Source: a virus
DNA length: 64,000 bases
Virus record (IMG/VR): IMGVR_UViG_3300037493_001906
Coordinates: 1-64,000 of that record
Reading direction: 5' to 3' (one strand)
The notes below the pieces were generated by a model, which searched no databases, had not been told where the DNA came from, and saw only the letters and a program-made list of their open reading frames with translations. Positions 27,701-36,500 of the stretch are shown one piece after another. The translations under genes were made by a program, and so were the position numbers. Numbering within the stretch: the stretch's first letter is position 1; every line of letters begins with the position of its first letter.

Positions 27701-30700
27701 CATTATATTACCAGTAGAACCAAAACCAGCATTACGTTTATGAAACTCTTCTTTAGCAAGATTATATTGAGCAATATCACCATAAAACATTACCATTGAC
27801 TCAACATTATTTATAAAAGTATTAACTACAAAGGATCTAATAAGAGCGTTTTTAGTTTGTTTATCTGATTCAGTAGCTGGACCATCTATAATAATATCTT
27901 CAGCTAAATCTCTAGTTTTATCTATAAGGTTATTATCTATATATAAACTATTTAAATCAAAATGTTTAGCTACTTCATTAAATTGCTTCTCAAAATATTT
28001 AGTTACATCTTGTCTGATTTGTTTATCTAAATCTGAATTATAATCTAGTACATCTTCAAGAGTCAATACATCTTTTTTAGAAGCTAATGTTTTATTTATA
28101 GCCTCCATTATGTCTGTCCTAATTTTTTTTGTAGATAGAACATCTTCAAAAACAAGTATATTCTGACCTTGTTCTAAATATCTAGGGTCATAGTTAAGAC
28201 TTTTTTCTTTAGATAAAAGTTTAAGTTTTGATATTCTTTGAATCTCAGAATCTAAATAACCACTAAGTATGTCATCATAAGTCTCCATATAACCTGGTAC
28301 TTTAGCTGGACTTCTTTCAGATGCTTTTTGTGAATAAAACTTAATTGTATCTACGTAAAGATTATTAGTACCACCATTTAAAAGTTTATTAATAAAAGTA
28401 ATATAGGAATTACTTTTATCTGCATGTCGCATAAGCTCAGTTTTACCTGATAACAACATTGCATGAAAATCAATAATAGATTTAGTATACTCATCTGATG
28501 AAGCTGATGATACACCTTCTTTATTACTTCCATCTATAAATTGACCACCACTAAGATTAGCAAGATTGATTTTTACATCTTTAGCATTTATATCAATACT
28601 AGTCTTACGTTTTAATCCTTTTTTATTTTTATTACCTTTTTTATATTCTGATAAATCAAATATTGAATTAAACCATACAGAGCTTTTAATCCAAGGATTT
28701 TTTGCCATATCATATTGACTCATATGTGGCAAAGCAATAAGTTCTGCATAACTATCTACACTATTAATTGTGTCTATAGTAATACTAATACTATTATGTA
28801 AACTTTGTTCATATTGACTTTTACCTTCTGCATTAGTTACATTAAAAGTAGAGACACTATCTGAGTATCTAGCTTCTAAACTAGCTAAAGCATTTAATAA
28901 ACCCATATTTCCTTGAAATATGCCATTTAATCCATATACCTTAGCTTGACCTTTTTCTAATAAACTATTTAATTTTTGAAGAATATAAATTGGCTTACCT
29001 GTATTGTTCTCTTCCAGATCAGATATTATATCATCATTATAAGAAAGCTTTACTCCTATATCATTTAAGAAATCAATTACAGAAACATCATCTGCAAAAT
29101 TTTCAGAATACTCATCATAGTATTTATTAACTATACTTTGAATATCTAGATAACTCATATTAAACTTATCTTTATCTATAAGTTCTTTATGAATATAAGT
29201 TGTTGGTACATTATTAAAAGCATTAGTCCATCTAGTAATAGTCTTACGAGTTTCTGAAGAGCTAGCCCCGTATGTAGCAGAGTAATTTACAACTTGTGCA
29301 CCATCTTCTTCTAATTCAGTTGTTTTTCTAATGTTTAATTGAAGAAGTGGAATATTAGCTTTACAGAATGTCTGCCAAAAAGATAACCAAAGCTTAAACT
29401 CTTTATCTGTTTTTGCTCCTGTGGGCGGACCAAGTTTTTGTATAAGTTCATTAATAACTGGATCAAACTTTGCTGCTTGTTTTAAAGCATCATACATAGA
29501 AATTTTATCTAGTTTACCTCTTGTAGCTTTAACAACTTTATTCCAAGCAACATATGATTCTGTTAAATCACTAACCCCTAAATCATTTTTTATAGTTTCT
29601 CCATCATCATCATATTTGTGTAAACTTTTAAGTAGGTATTTAATTTCTGGTGCAGCTTGACTCATTATTGAATCTTCATTACCATTCTTCTTACCAATAC
29701 CATCTCTGCCTTTATTCATAGTGTCTGCTTCATTTGTTACATCAAATAAAGCTGTCCTATCTTCATCAGTTATAAATTTACTTTTTTCAATATGCCAAGC
29801 TATAATACCTTTATCTTTATTTTTAGTAAGATTTTTAGTATCCCCAAAATTCTTAATTACAAACTCTAATAGGTCAATCTTAGACTCATATCTTGATTTT
29901 GATTCAGGTCTTATACCTTTTTTACTAGCTTCTTTATCTGCTAATTCTTGTTTTATATCAGGTAGTATCTTTGATTCTAATCTTTTTTTAACTAGTAAAT
30001 ATGCATAGCGTAGTTTCTCTTTATCTTTAAATAATTCAGTAGTATACTTATAAGAAGTTACTCCAGTTTTTTTTGCTGATCCAACAATCAACTCATTAAC
30101 AATATCAGATATTATTGAGTCAATTGATTTTGTAATAAGATTTGATTTTTGATAATCAAGCATTTCAATACCCGTAGTTTTAACTAAGGGCTTAATACCT
30201 GTCTTATTTAAGACACCAATTGTTTTATCTCTATTGTTACTATTAAATGAAAAATTAGTTAAGTCACCTATTCTTAATTTTTCATAAAGTTCATACACTC
30301 CTTCAAAACCTAAAGGATTAGATACTACATCAGAATAATTTGCTTTACCAAATAGTTCTTTTAAAAAATTCCAGATTCTATTAAATATATTGTTTCTTAC
30401 TGGAGCCTCTTTATCAATCTTTGTTCCTCCAGATAACATGTAGTTTCTAAAGTCCTCAGCAAGGTATTCTTCTAGTTGCCATACATCAGCATCTGCAAAA
30501 GTAGTTATCTTACCATCATATGCAGTGAAACTACCTTTTCTTTTACGTGCTTCTGAATAAAGTTTTTGTTTTTGTTCTTTAGTTAAAAAAGTTTGAGTAA
30601 AGCCATGCCATGCTTCATGATATAAATCAGAATAATCTGCACTTCTTTCTTTATTTACAGTGCCATCTTGATTATGATAAGTGTAAAGTTTAATACCATG

Positions 30701-33562
30701 AATAGACCAAGTTGCAATAGACCCTGGTTGTCTTACATTTATAGCACGCACAAGTACTTCATATGGGAACCACTGTCTTAATGGATGTTTTTCATACCAC
30801 TCTTTAGCAGCTTTAATTTGTTCTTCTGTAGCAGATGTACCAAATTTCTTTTGTTGCTCATTCTTATATAAATGATCTTTAAGATCCTCTTCACTTAAGT
30901 TATCATCTTCAGCTGGTTTGTTAGAAGGTGGTGGTGCTTGAGGTTTCTTTTTAGGTTCAGGCTTACGCACCACTTTAACAGGTTCAGATTTAAGTACATC
31001 TTCAGCATAGCCATCTATTTGATAAGTATCTATATCATAACCCTCTTCTTTAAGACTTTCTAGTTTTGCTACCTCATTGTCTTCTGTAGAGTAATTATTT
31101 AGATTAGATAATATATCTGGATTAGTTTGAATCATGGCAATGTCCGCCTTGTCAAGAAGTTCAGTATCATTAATGATAACTGTTTTACCTGCTTCAACTT
31201 GTTTATCAATCTCTTTTCTTACAGAATCATAAATTGCTTCTCTTATATTTTTTGATAAAGAATTAAAAGCTTTAATGTTTACAGAGTTAGAAGCATCCTT
31301 TTTAACTTTGTGGCCCACATCTTTTCTTTTCTTAAATGCACTGATAATCATATCAGAATCAGTAATCACATTACCATTTGCTTCTGCTAGAGTAGACGAG
31401 CCAGAACCAGGAGTTATAAAAACAGATTTGCTTTCATAAAATTCATGTACCTCAGAGTCTTCTGTAATAATATCTTTATCCTCTTCTTCAACTTTGGCTT
31501 TAGGAACAATGATTTTATTAATATCACTTTGTCTAGGGTAATATATAAGATTATTATCTGATTGAGTTACTCCACCATCTGATTGAACTACAGCTGTGGT
31601 AGAGAAGTTATCTATAATAAACTGTTTATATTTTTCTTTTTCAGTAGTAAGAACTAAATCAGTACCTACTTTATTTATTATAGGATTAAAATAAGTATTA
31701 GACAAAAGTTGTTTATTAATAATACTAAACTTAGGAAAGTTAATATGTATTATAGAATCACCTTTTTCTCTTTTAATAACTATATAGTTTTCTTGATTTG
31801 ATTGAGCCTGGGCTAATATATTATCAACTTGAGTTTTTAAATTCTTTGATGTATATTCATTTATATAATAAAAGTTAGCACCACTTTCTTCTGCTTGTTT
31901 CCTTTTTGCTTCTGTAGATAACTCCTTTTGAATTCTAACTGATGATTTATCTTTTAAACTAGGAACATAATCTTTATCAACATTTTCAATATAAGGTTTA
32001 CTCAAATGCTCTTTTAATGCCTCAACTATTTTAGCACGATCTTTTTTACCAGATGGAGAATTACTATTGAAATCCATCTTATAAGCTTTCTCATTTATAA
32101 TAACAACTGGTTTATTATCTTTTTTAGAAATTTTAAGAGCAACACCATTTATATTTTCTGGAATAAACTGTTCAATATATTTTTTTCTATCCTTAACAGA
32201 TAGGTCTTCTCCATTTACTTTAATAGGTTGAGTAAACAAATTAATAATAGTATCAAAAAGTTTATTATCCTTGATGGTAGGTTTTGATATAGCAACAGGT
32301 TCCTCAGTATACGTAGGTTTAAAATAAAACTGATTTTCAGCTACTGTATTATATTGTTTTGCATTTTGTTTTGTAGCCTGAAATATATTACTTATAGTTT
32401 CTTCATTAACTTTATCTAATGAAGTAAGACTATAATTATTTACAAGTATTCTATTTCCTGTAGCATTAACAATGTCAGCAACTACAAAAGGATTGTTTAC
32501 AGATTTATTATTTACTATTTCAAATAACTTATGTAGAAAAGTATACTGAGCACTCATCTCATTTAAAACTTGTTTCTCTATCTGCTCCTTTTTTTTAGGA
32601 GAATGAGAAGGAAGGGTTGAAAGTTTTTCATTAACAAGTTTAGCATGAAGTTTTATCATATCTCCATGCAATATTTTTAGATAACCTGGAGCACCTTTTA
32701 TAGTAGATTTATTTGCCTCTTCTGTTGTTAATGCAATTTTACCATTGTACATTGGTGGCACATCCAAAGTTCTAAAGTATGCTATTTCACCATTTGGATC
32801 TATATTACCACTCTCATTAAACTTTAAAAAATTACCATTAGCATCAGCAACAATCATATACATGTCACCTTTATAAGCATCAATACCATTATCTTTTCCA
32901 AAGGTATCTATTGTACTTGCATGTTCTTTTAAATTTTGACCAGCAGCTAATACCAATGATATACCAGGTACTTTTAATCCAGGTAGTGTCATTTCTCTAC
33001 CTGATGTAATACCATTTAATTCAACTTGTTCTGCAAAAGTTCTAGTTATATTATCTAATGTAGCTTTATTGATTTGTGTTCTCTTGGGTTTTTCTTTTGC
33101 TTTTTGCTCCATCCTGCTTCTTAAAATAGGATAGGTCATATCAAATAAAGATATAGTTTCTTTAGAAGACGCTGGTGGTGGATTATCTTCTAATTCAATA
33201 GGCTCAATATCCTCTTCATCAGACTCTGTATCTAAATCAAGATCAGATATTAACTCCTTTACATTTTCATATCTTGTTTGAAGTGTTTGAAGATCACCAA
33301 TATTTAATCCTTTGTTTAGATATTGAACTATCAATTTTGGTGATGCAATAAAAATCTGAAACATTAACAATGGAACTAATTTTGTTGCATCTAAAGCAAG
33401 TTCAGAATCTATTTCACTTTCTATTTTAAAATAAAATTCTTTTATAAACTCATTTATATCAAAGCTTTCATTAGCAGCTTGTTTATTTGCAACACCTTCA
33501 AATAAAATAGCGGCTAGATATTTTCTTATAGCTATTTTATTTAGAGCAGAACATTTAATCAT
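21719..33562 (-). CDS. giant crAss-like virion RNA polymerase fused to zincin and C-terminal domains
   Basis: The 3947-residue protein carries GGDYDIDKITF, with Asp 2545, 2547 and 2549, the DxDxD metal site of crAss-like virion RNA polymerases (single-chain enzymes related to eukaryotic RNA-dependent and bacterial multisubunit polymerases). Before it lie an N-terminal 850-residue region, a Pro/Lys linker at about 862-886, a zincin motif HEAWH at 982-986, and NIFNRIWNFLKELFG at about 1055. The last 300 residues include YLFTDNAKRSSGSNKIG and IRGLDNAFPITTM at about 3650-3700, which resemble a phage domain of the DUF7831 type. It is far longer than the roughly 2180 residues of the phi14:2 enzyme. 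The polymerase is thought to be ejected to transcribe early genes. Confidence 0.88.
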   Translation of the reverse strand: MIKCSALNKIAIRKYLAAILFEGVANKQAANESFDINEFIKEFYFKIESEIDSELALDATKLVPLLMFQIFIASPKLIVQYLNKGLNIGDLQTLQTRYENVKELISDLDLDTESDEEDIEPIELEDNPPPASSKETISLFDMTYPILRSRMEQKAKEKPKRTQINKATLDNITRTFAEQVELNGITSGREMTLPGLKVPGISLVLAAGQNLKEHASTIDTFGKDNGIDAYKGDMYMIVADANGNFLKFNESGNIDPNGEIAYFRTLDVPPMYNGKIALTTEEANKSTIKGAPGYLKILHGDMIKLHAKLVNEKLSTLPSHSPKKKEQIEKQVLNEMSAQYTFLHKLFEIVNNKSVNNPFVVADIVNATGNRILVNNYSLTSLDKVNEETISNIFQATKQNAKQYNTVAENQFYFKPTYTEEPVAISKPTIKDNKLFDTIINLFTQPIKVNGEDLSVKDRKKYIEQFIPENINGVALKISKKDNKPVVIINEKAYKMDFNSNSPSGKKDRAKIVEALKEHLSKPYIENVDKDYVPSLKDKSSVRIQKELSTEAKRKQAEESGANFYYINEYTSKNLKTQVDNILAQAQSNQENYIVIKREKGDSIIHINFPKFSIINKQLLSNTYFNPIINKVGTDLVLTTEKEKYKQFIIDNFSTTAVVQSDGGVTQSDNNLIYYPRQSDINKIIVPKAKVEEEDKDIITEDSEVHEFYESKSVFITPGSGSSTLAEANGNVITDSDMIISAFKKRKDVGHKVKKDASNSVNIKAFNSLSKNIREAIYDSVRKEIDKQVEAGKTVIINDTELLDKADIAMIQTNPDILSNLNNYSTEDNEVAKLESLKEEGYDIDTYQIDGYAEDVLKSEPVKVVRKPEPKKKPQAPPPSNKPAEDDNLSEEDLKDHLYKNEQQKKFGTSATEEQIKAAKEWYEKHPLRQWFPYEVLVRAINVRQPGSIATWSIHGIKLYTYHNQDGTVNKERSADYSDLYHEAWHGFTQTFLTKEQKQKLYSEARKRKGSFTAYDGKITTFADADVWQLEEYLAEDFRNYMLSGGTKIDKEAPVRNNIFNRIWNFLKELFGKANYSDVVSNPLGFEGVYELYEKLRIGDLTNFSFNSNNRDKTIGVLNKTGIKPLVKTTGIEMLDYQKSNLITKSIDSIISDIVNELIVGSAKKTGVTSYKYTTELFKDKEKLRYAYLLVKKRLESKILPDIKQELADKEASKKGIRPESKSRYESKIDLLEFVIKNFGDTKNLTKNKDKGIIAWHIEKSKFITDEDRTALFDVTNEADTMNKGRDGIGKKNGNEDSIMSQAAPEIKYLLKSLHKYDDDGETIKNDLGVSDLTESYVAWNKVVKATRGKLDKISMYDALKQAAKFDPVINELIQKLGPPTGAKTDKEFKLWLSFWQTFCKANIPLLQLNIRKTTELEEDGAQVVNYSATYGASSSETRKTITRWTNAFNNVPTTYIHKELIDKDKFNMSYLDIQSIVNKYYDEYSENFADDVSVIDFLNDIGVKLSYNDDIISDLEENNTGKPIYILQKLNSLLEKGQAKVYGLNGIFQGNMGLLNALASLEARYSDSVSTFNVTNAEGKSQYEQSLHNSISITIDTINSVDSYAELIALPHMSQYDMAKNPWIKSSVWFNSIFDLSEYKKGNKNKKGLKRKTSIDINAKDVKINLANLSGGQFIDGSNKEGVSSASSDEYTKSIIDFHAMLLSGKTELMRHADKSNSYITFINKLLNGGTNNLYVDTIKFYSQKASERSPAKVPGYMETYDDILSGYLDSEIQRISKLKLLSKEKSLNYDPRYLEQGQNILVFEDVLSTKKIRTDIMEAINKTLASKKDVLTLEDVLDYNSDLDKQIRQDVTKYFEKQFNEVAKHFDLNSLYIDNNLIDKTRDLAEDIIIDGPATESDKQTKNALIRSFVVNTFINNVESMVMFYGDIAQYNLAKEEFHKRNAGFGSTGNIMATDEDSINYVNGLGRRWAAKRIADGSKDIQEKMLSTSGSYEAGIFKDNIVPSKYYKTIYDAIEKDAIAKATKNFKGDKLKLKKFTQELTVKLEKNLKAYKEMNEADGQGWITFDFYRVVSMLQSEWSDAQEDLYNDIVNGVHVDKVAVLNFFPVKKFQYAGAIQTGDDMPPLNAMHKFSLVPLIPNVIEGTNLEKLHDRMMRDGIDYATFESGSKISNIFKIENGKTVKDKFYVDGRDFNNDVITPNTVYLQFLKDQLRIAPEFKGTVIIPTQMRKLIENGLMAYKMPLDFQSSLSKEKRRKNWDALGLTPVELQDLNEYIDKGNFGDRFKKLFEKREEARKSNSKYYTLIKNYEDDIINLTTFKMNKLKKDMNLEVVNGEVVLNDKLQDFLVNELGRQGLADHELNFIKKNEKGKLAHDLSVSISAEKIEKILTSIVMNRIVKQKINGEALVQVAGTGWEYVSSANMTEAQKAKYGETELPFYEKGKGSNGITRAMKIKISLQGDFINLLYLKHNDKKPIETRERLNEMLKNEEWLNTGDNRQMITIIGTRIPVQLLNSMEFAEVYEFLDPAIGNAVVLPPELVAKTGGDYDIDKITFMMPNISSNVNWKYWTTERGRKELYKLGAEDSEGKDLDLSNQNIERILADRKSPDLTEDDKLVISFIKKHSPKFASLHTDTTTAEGLENRLLNSMQRILELDANFVAMVTPNSTDLLKPIADELSQYVSTYNTKSRIDEDLPKDRERLKLLKDKEDQGKATTKEKDELKELDARINRISGTKIFEYMYNLYKHTSNNVGKQTLGLGAVDNTYNTVFNRIGAVLKPYYVKNLEVADLEKRLTILLKHNTVKNSKNEEVISLSELYDANGENSISEIIAQMINGWVDVAKDAWIFNIQGNKELSGTLLFMIQAGVPLKQAIYFVSQPIVRDYVKKKKLADSTYADPMDTAPLFGGAKGHARNQILINNGFNPKLLRGDKGQFYLNDVTLRLTNKDKAEGPLGTQIKFFDEDKVEANLLNRIKDFHQTVTSKKAHKYSADDIAVFLHFLELEDIADTITSVKQSTNFDTSRTTNLFEAQSKIDLFNTMSQNAMLPDDFLDSIIRDSPIGSFFIQDFQINLWKDFFKLGTNPVIMNSLSELIQETSGPEINALYGDKDKFISRWRNALPAFIYQNAQNQFDLDTIKNYKGIEIKSFTDEGQAVKIDLVKGKRVIFINKQLLEDQYDAIIDGGMERAIDVDGVDVPIEDMLPETFKTPQSFYRFMVENELIRDRIERSGTWDEYKTRLDVRNKFEYFNGIPKVKGETKDFRARKIEELVYEDFLTDLALENTNNIWHMFNSNATAADQLVNIQVEYPELVKKYLLLQNLAASSDIIDGERVSNIILNDPNMEADLLNIYHENLLELADSTKLDIDASQAEKDRVAAFFNKFATYAMFQSGFNTSGIYSLNRLVDQSALLQDLENYTKDFVENANYNTLDKFNDRFMDYAKNKRSRYRVMDMQIQDYNPARDKKEIQKDTQQHRLNAMLDDSNITYEELGPIKFKGENISKIKAGTKYITNRTEKEKLETGIYTANDGTRVAVKLLGKYVRQGDNFVKIDKYGEAIPGLSNKVPVDVFAKGEGFTNMKDFEKNNSFSSKYVTGEEARYVYAIKEYKEVKEETEKPRKTSTKKTKEAKVTQSSTSVEVIPLDKSQRFTRESVKKDSDYLYLFTDNAKRSSGSNKIGDETRYSAIYGLGKTYPGTTQAVIRGLDNAFPITTMVDDKRTQWTDDKFKEFKQEIDDDIDIIKQNLSNYKGIKFSAEMPFGEGQISDMKNTAPKSWKYLNTKLAEIGIDNTKEVSKVITQPQVTTGDRTITYTPKGKQTQTYTIKENNIFNQSGQEVFKEDSVDRNKIFANLAVKEGRAVVVTHKNSTYIVNKKNQIISGTTGKLMAWPETSGDRKAVLALANASQTQSTVPNTIKDQWTKYGAKLTEMFGIGMKHVWAIKDDEWREHKIKCLGGK

Positions 33563-33567
33563 TGTTA

Positions 33568-36500
33568 TTATATATTACAATTGTTTATATCATTAATCAT
33601 GTCATCAAAGAAATTTTGAGAAGTTTTACCTAACTTAGTTACATCAGTTTCTACTGAATCTACTAAATCTTTTATCTCTTCAGTATCATCTTCTTGAACA
33701 TCTTTATAACCCTCATCCATATCTTCAATATCATCTTGAGTAGGTTTAACAGCTGCTTTAGGACCAGAATTAAATCCATTAACAATGTGAGCAATTTGGT
33801 CTTTATAGTCATCAATATCAATCTCCATAGAATTTGCAAAGTTTTTTGAAGCCCACTCAAATTGAGTAACCAAAGATACAATATTATCTTCATTTGACAC
33901 AACATACATCTTCTTGCCATTCTTTAAAATTACTAATTTTCCTTTAGTTAAATCTTCCCATTTAACTGAATTGGCTAGCTCATTCATTTTAGCATTAACA
34001 AGAGTTGTTATTTTAATAGAAGCTGGGATTATGCCACTAGATTTTAAATCTAGAGCTTTATTATGCCACTCAGTTAAAGAATCTTCATCATTAATTTTTT
34101 CATACTCTTCCATTAGACTAGTATACTCATCTATAGTATTTTCTTCTTCTTCTTCTGTTTCTTCAGCATCAAACTTAAGTTGTTTTGATTTACTTAAGTT
34201 ATCAAGCATATCAAAAAACTTAGCTTTATATTTTTTATAAATCTCATCAATAAGTGTATCCTTTTGAGACTTCATATACTCTTTAACTGATGCAGGATCA
34301 ATAGAATAATTATCTACAATATCATTTAAGGACTCTTCAATATCTTTTATTTTTTCATCTAAAGTTAATTTATCAAGTGTTTTATACTTTTCAATAAAAT
34401 CTGCAATAGTATCAAGTGTATCAATTACTTTTTCATAATATTTTTTAGCTTGCTTAATCATTGCTTCAGGATTCTCTACTTCAGTATAAGGCTTAAGCAT
34501 ATAGCCTTTAGCATTTTCACCTAATAAATCAATAGTATATCTATCACCTGTTTCTTGATCTTCTAGAATAACTAGCTCTTCTTTTTTTCCAGTTTCTTCA
34601 TTAACAAATACTCCAGCTTTTGTAATGACTTCTACAGGTCTTTCATTTAAATTCATAGAACCAGCTTCAGTAGTTACAATACCACTAAAGTTATGTTTTT
34701 TACCAACAGTATAAGGTAAGTCTGATTTAAGTTTTGATTTAGGAGATATTACTTCAGGTTCTTCATCTCTATCATATTCTTGATTGTAATCATCAATAAT
34801 ATCTAAAGCAGTTCCTCCAGATTGTACATAGGATTTAAAGTCATCATCAGCAAGAATAGCCTCAGTATCTCCTTCTACAGCTTCATCTAACTCTTCTTTA
34901 AATTGTTTATATCCTTTTATTAATTTATCAATAAGATTACCTTCTAAAGATTGCATTATAGCAAATGAAGTTGTACTTCTAACAGGTTCATTAGGACCTA
35001 GTTCTTCTTCTTCTGGTTGTTCTGGTGGTTGCTGTGAGACAGGAGTTTTACCTGCTGGTTTCATCTCAGTAGGTTTACCTTCTTCTGTAGTTGAAGTTTC
35101 TGCAGTAGTAACTTTTTTACCAGCTAGTTCAGCGTACTCTGTTATTACTTTTACTGCTTCCTCATATTTAGGATTGTCCTTATTAACAATTTCTTTATTA
35201 GTTACATTATAAAAGTTTTCAGGAACATTAAAATCATTAATGCTTTCTATATCATCAGGTAAAACAAATAGTCCTAGATCATATATCTTATTAAGCATGT
35301 CATTTTTAAGACGTAGTTTATTAAAGTTTTTTAAAGCATTATCCAAGAAAAACAATCTTTGTGTTTTTATTTCACTAACAATATTAGACTGCAATTTCCT
35401 ATATTGTTCAAAGTAGTCTGGATTACTTAAAAAGTTAATTGCTTTTACGGTACTAAAAGAATCTACTTGTAAATGCAAAAAGTCTTTTATCTGCCTAAAA
35501 GCTTCATCTAGTTGGTCATCAAAAGCATAACCCTTTTTCATATCAGTAACATGGCCAAGGTATTCTTTATATGTATTGTATAGTTCACCTATGGCAAAAC
35601 TAACATCATCTCCATATACTTTATCAAATTCACCTTTTACAGTAGCAGCTTTAACTACTGAAATACTTTTTATACTTACATATTTAGTTTTACCAGAAGC
35701 AGTTTCTACAAGAACTTTATCTCCTTTTATATCTACAATTTTAAACTTCTCTGCAGTTTTATCATGAGTAGCAATGGCTCCTGGTCTTACTTTAAGTTGT
35801 TTAGCTTTTTCACTTCTTTCTTTTTTAGTCATGGGTTTTTTCTCAGCCTTAAGCTGAGTCATATAAAAGTCCCGTGTACTATCCCATTTTTTAAGTAATT
35901 CAACTTGTTTTTCTAAAGGTTTAACCTGCTTCTGTTGTTCAGGAGTACCTTTCTTCATAATACTGATTTGGTCACTCAATGTTTGAATAGTAGTAGTTCT
36001 AGCTATTCCATCAATAAGGAGACTTACATCATGTGCTGCTGCATTAGCAACAGGGGTACCATTTTGATTTACATTAACTAAGTTTTGAAACACTTCACTT
36101 TGGCCAGCAAGATTTCTAGAGATAGACTCCATCCTTTCAGATATTCTAGTAAAATCTTCCATAGAAAAAAGAAGATCAGCTACAGTATTTTCATGAGCTT
36201 CATAGTCATGATACTCTCTGTCAAATCCTTCAGGATTTTTCTTTTGAGAATATAGCCAAGGATTAAATGGATTAGGAAATTTATCTTCTACTTTCTTATA
36301 CCTTAGATCATATCTCTCTATTCTTTCTTTTAGTGTATTTAAATTTTTTCTATTACTACCTGATTCTTTAACTGTAGTATTAGTTGCATCTGCAAGATCT
36401 TGATCACTTAGTTTAAGCATGTCATCTGCCCAATCTGTAACTAATTTTTTATTACCAGTTTTAATAATATGATGAAAATACTGAGCATTACCTTGATCAG

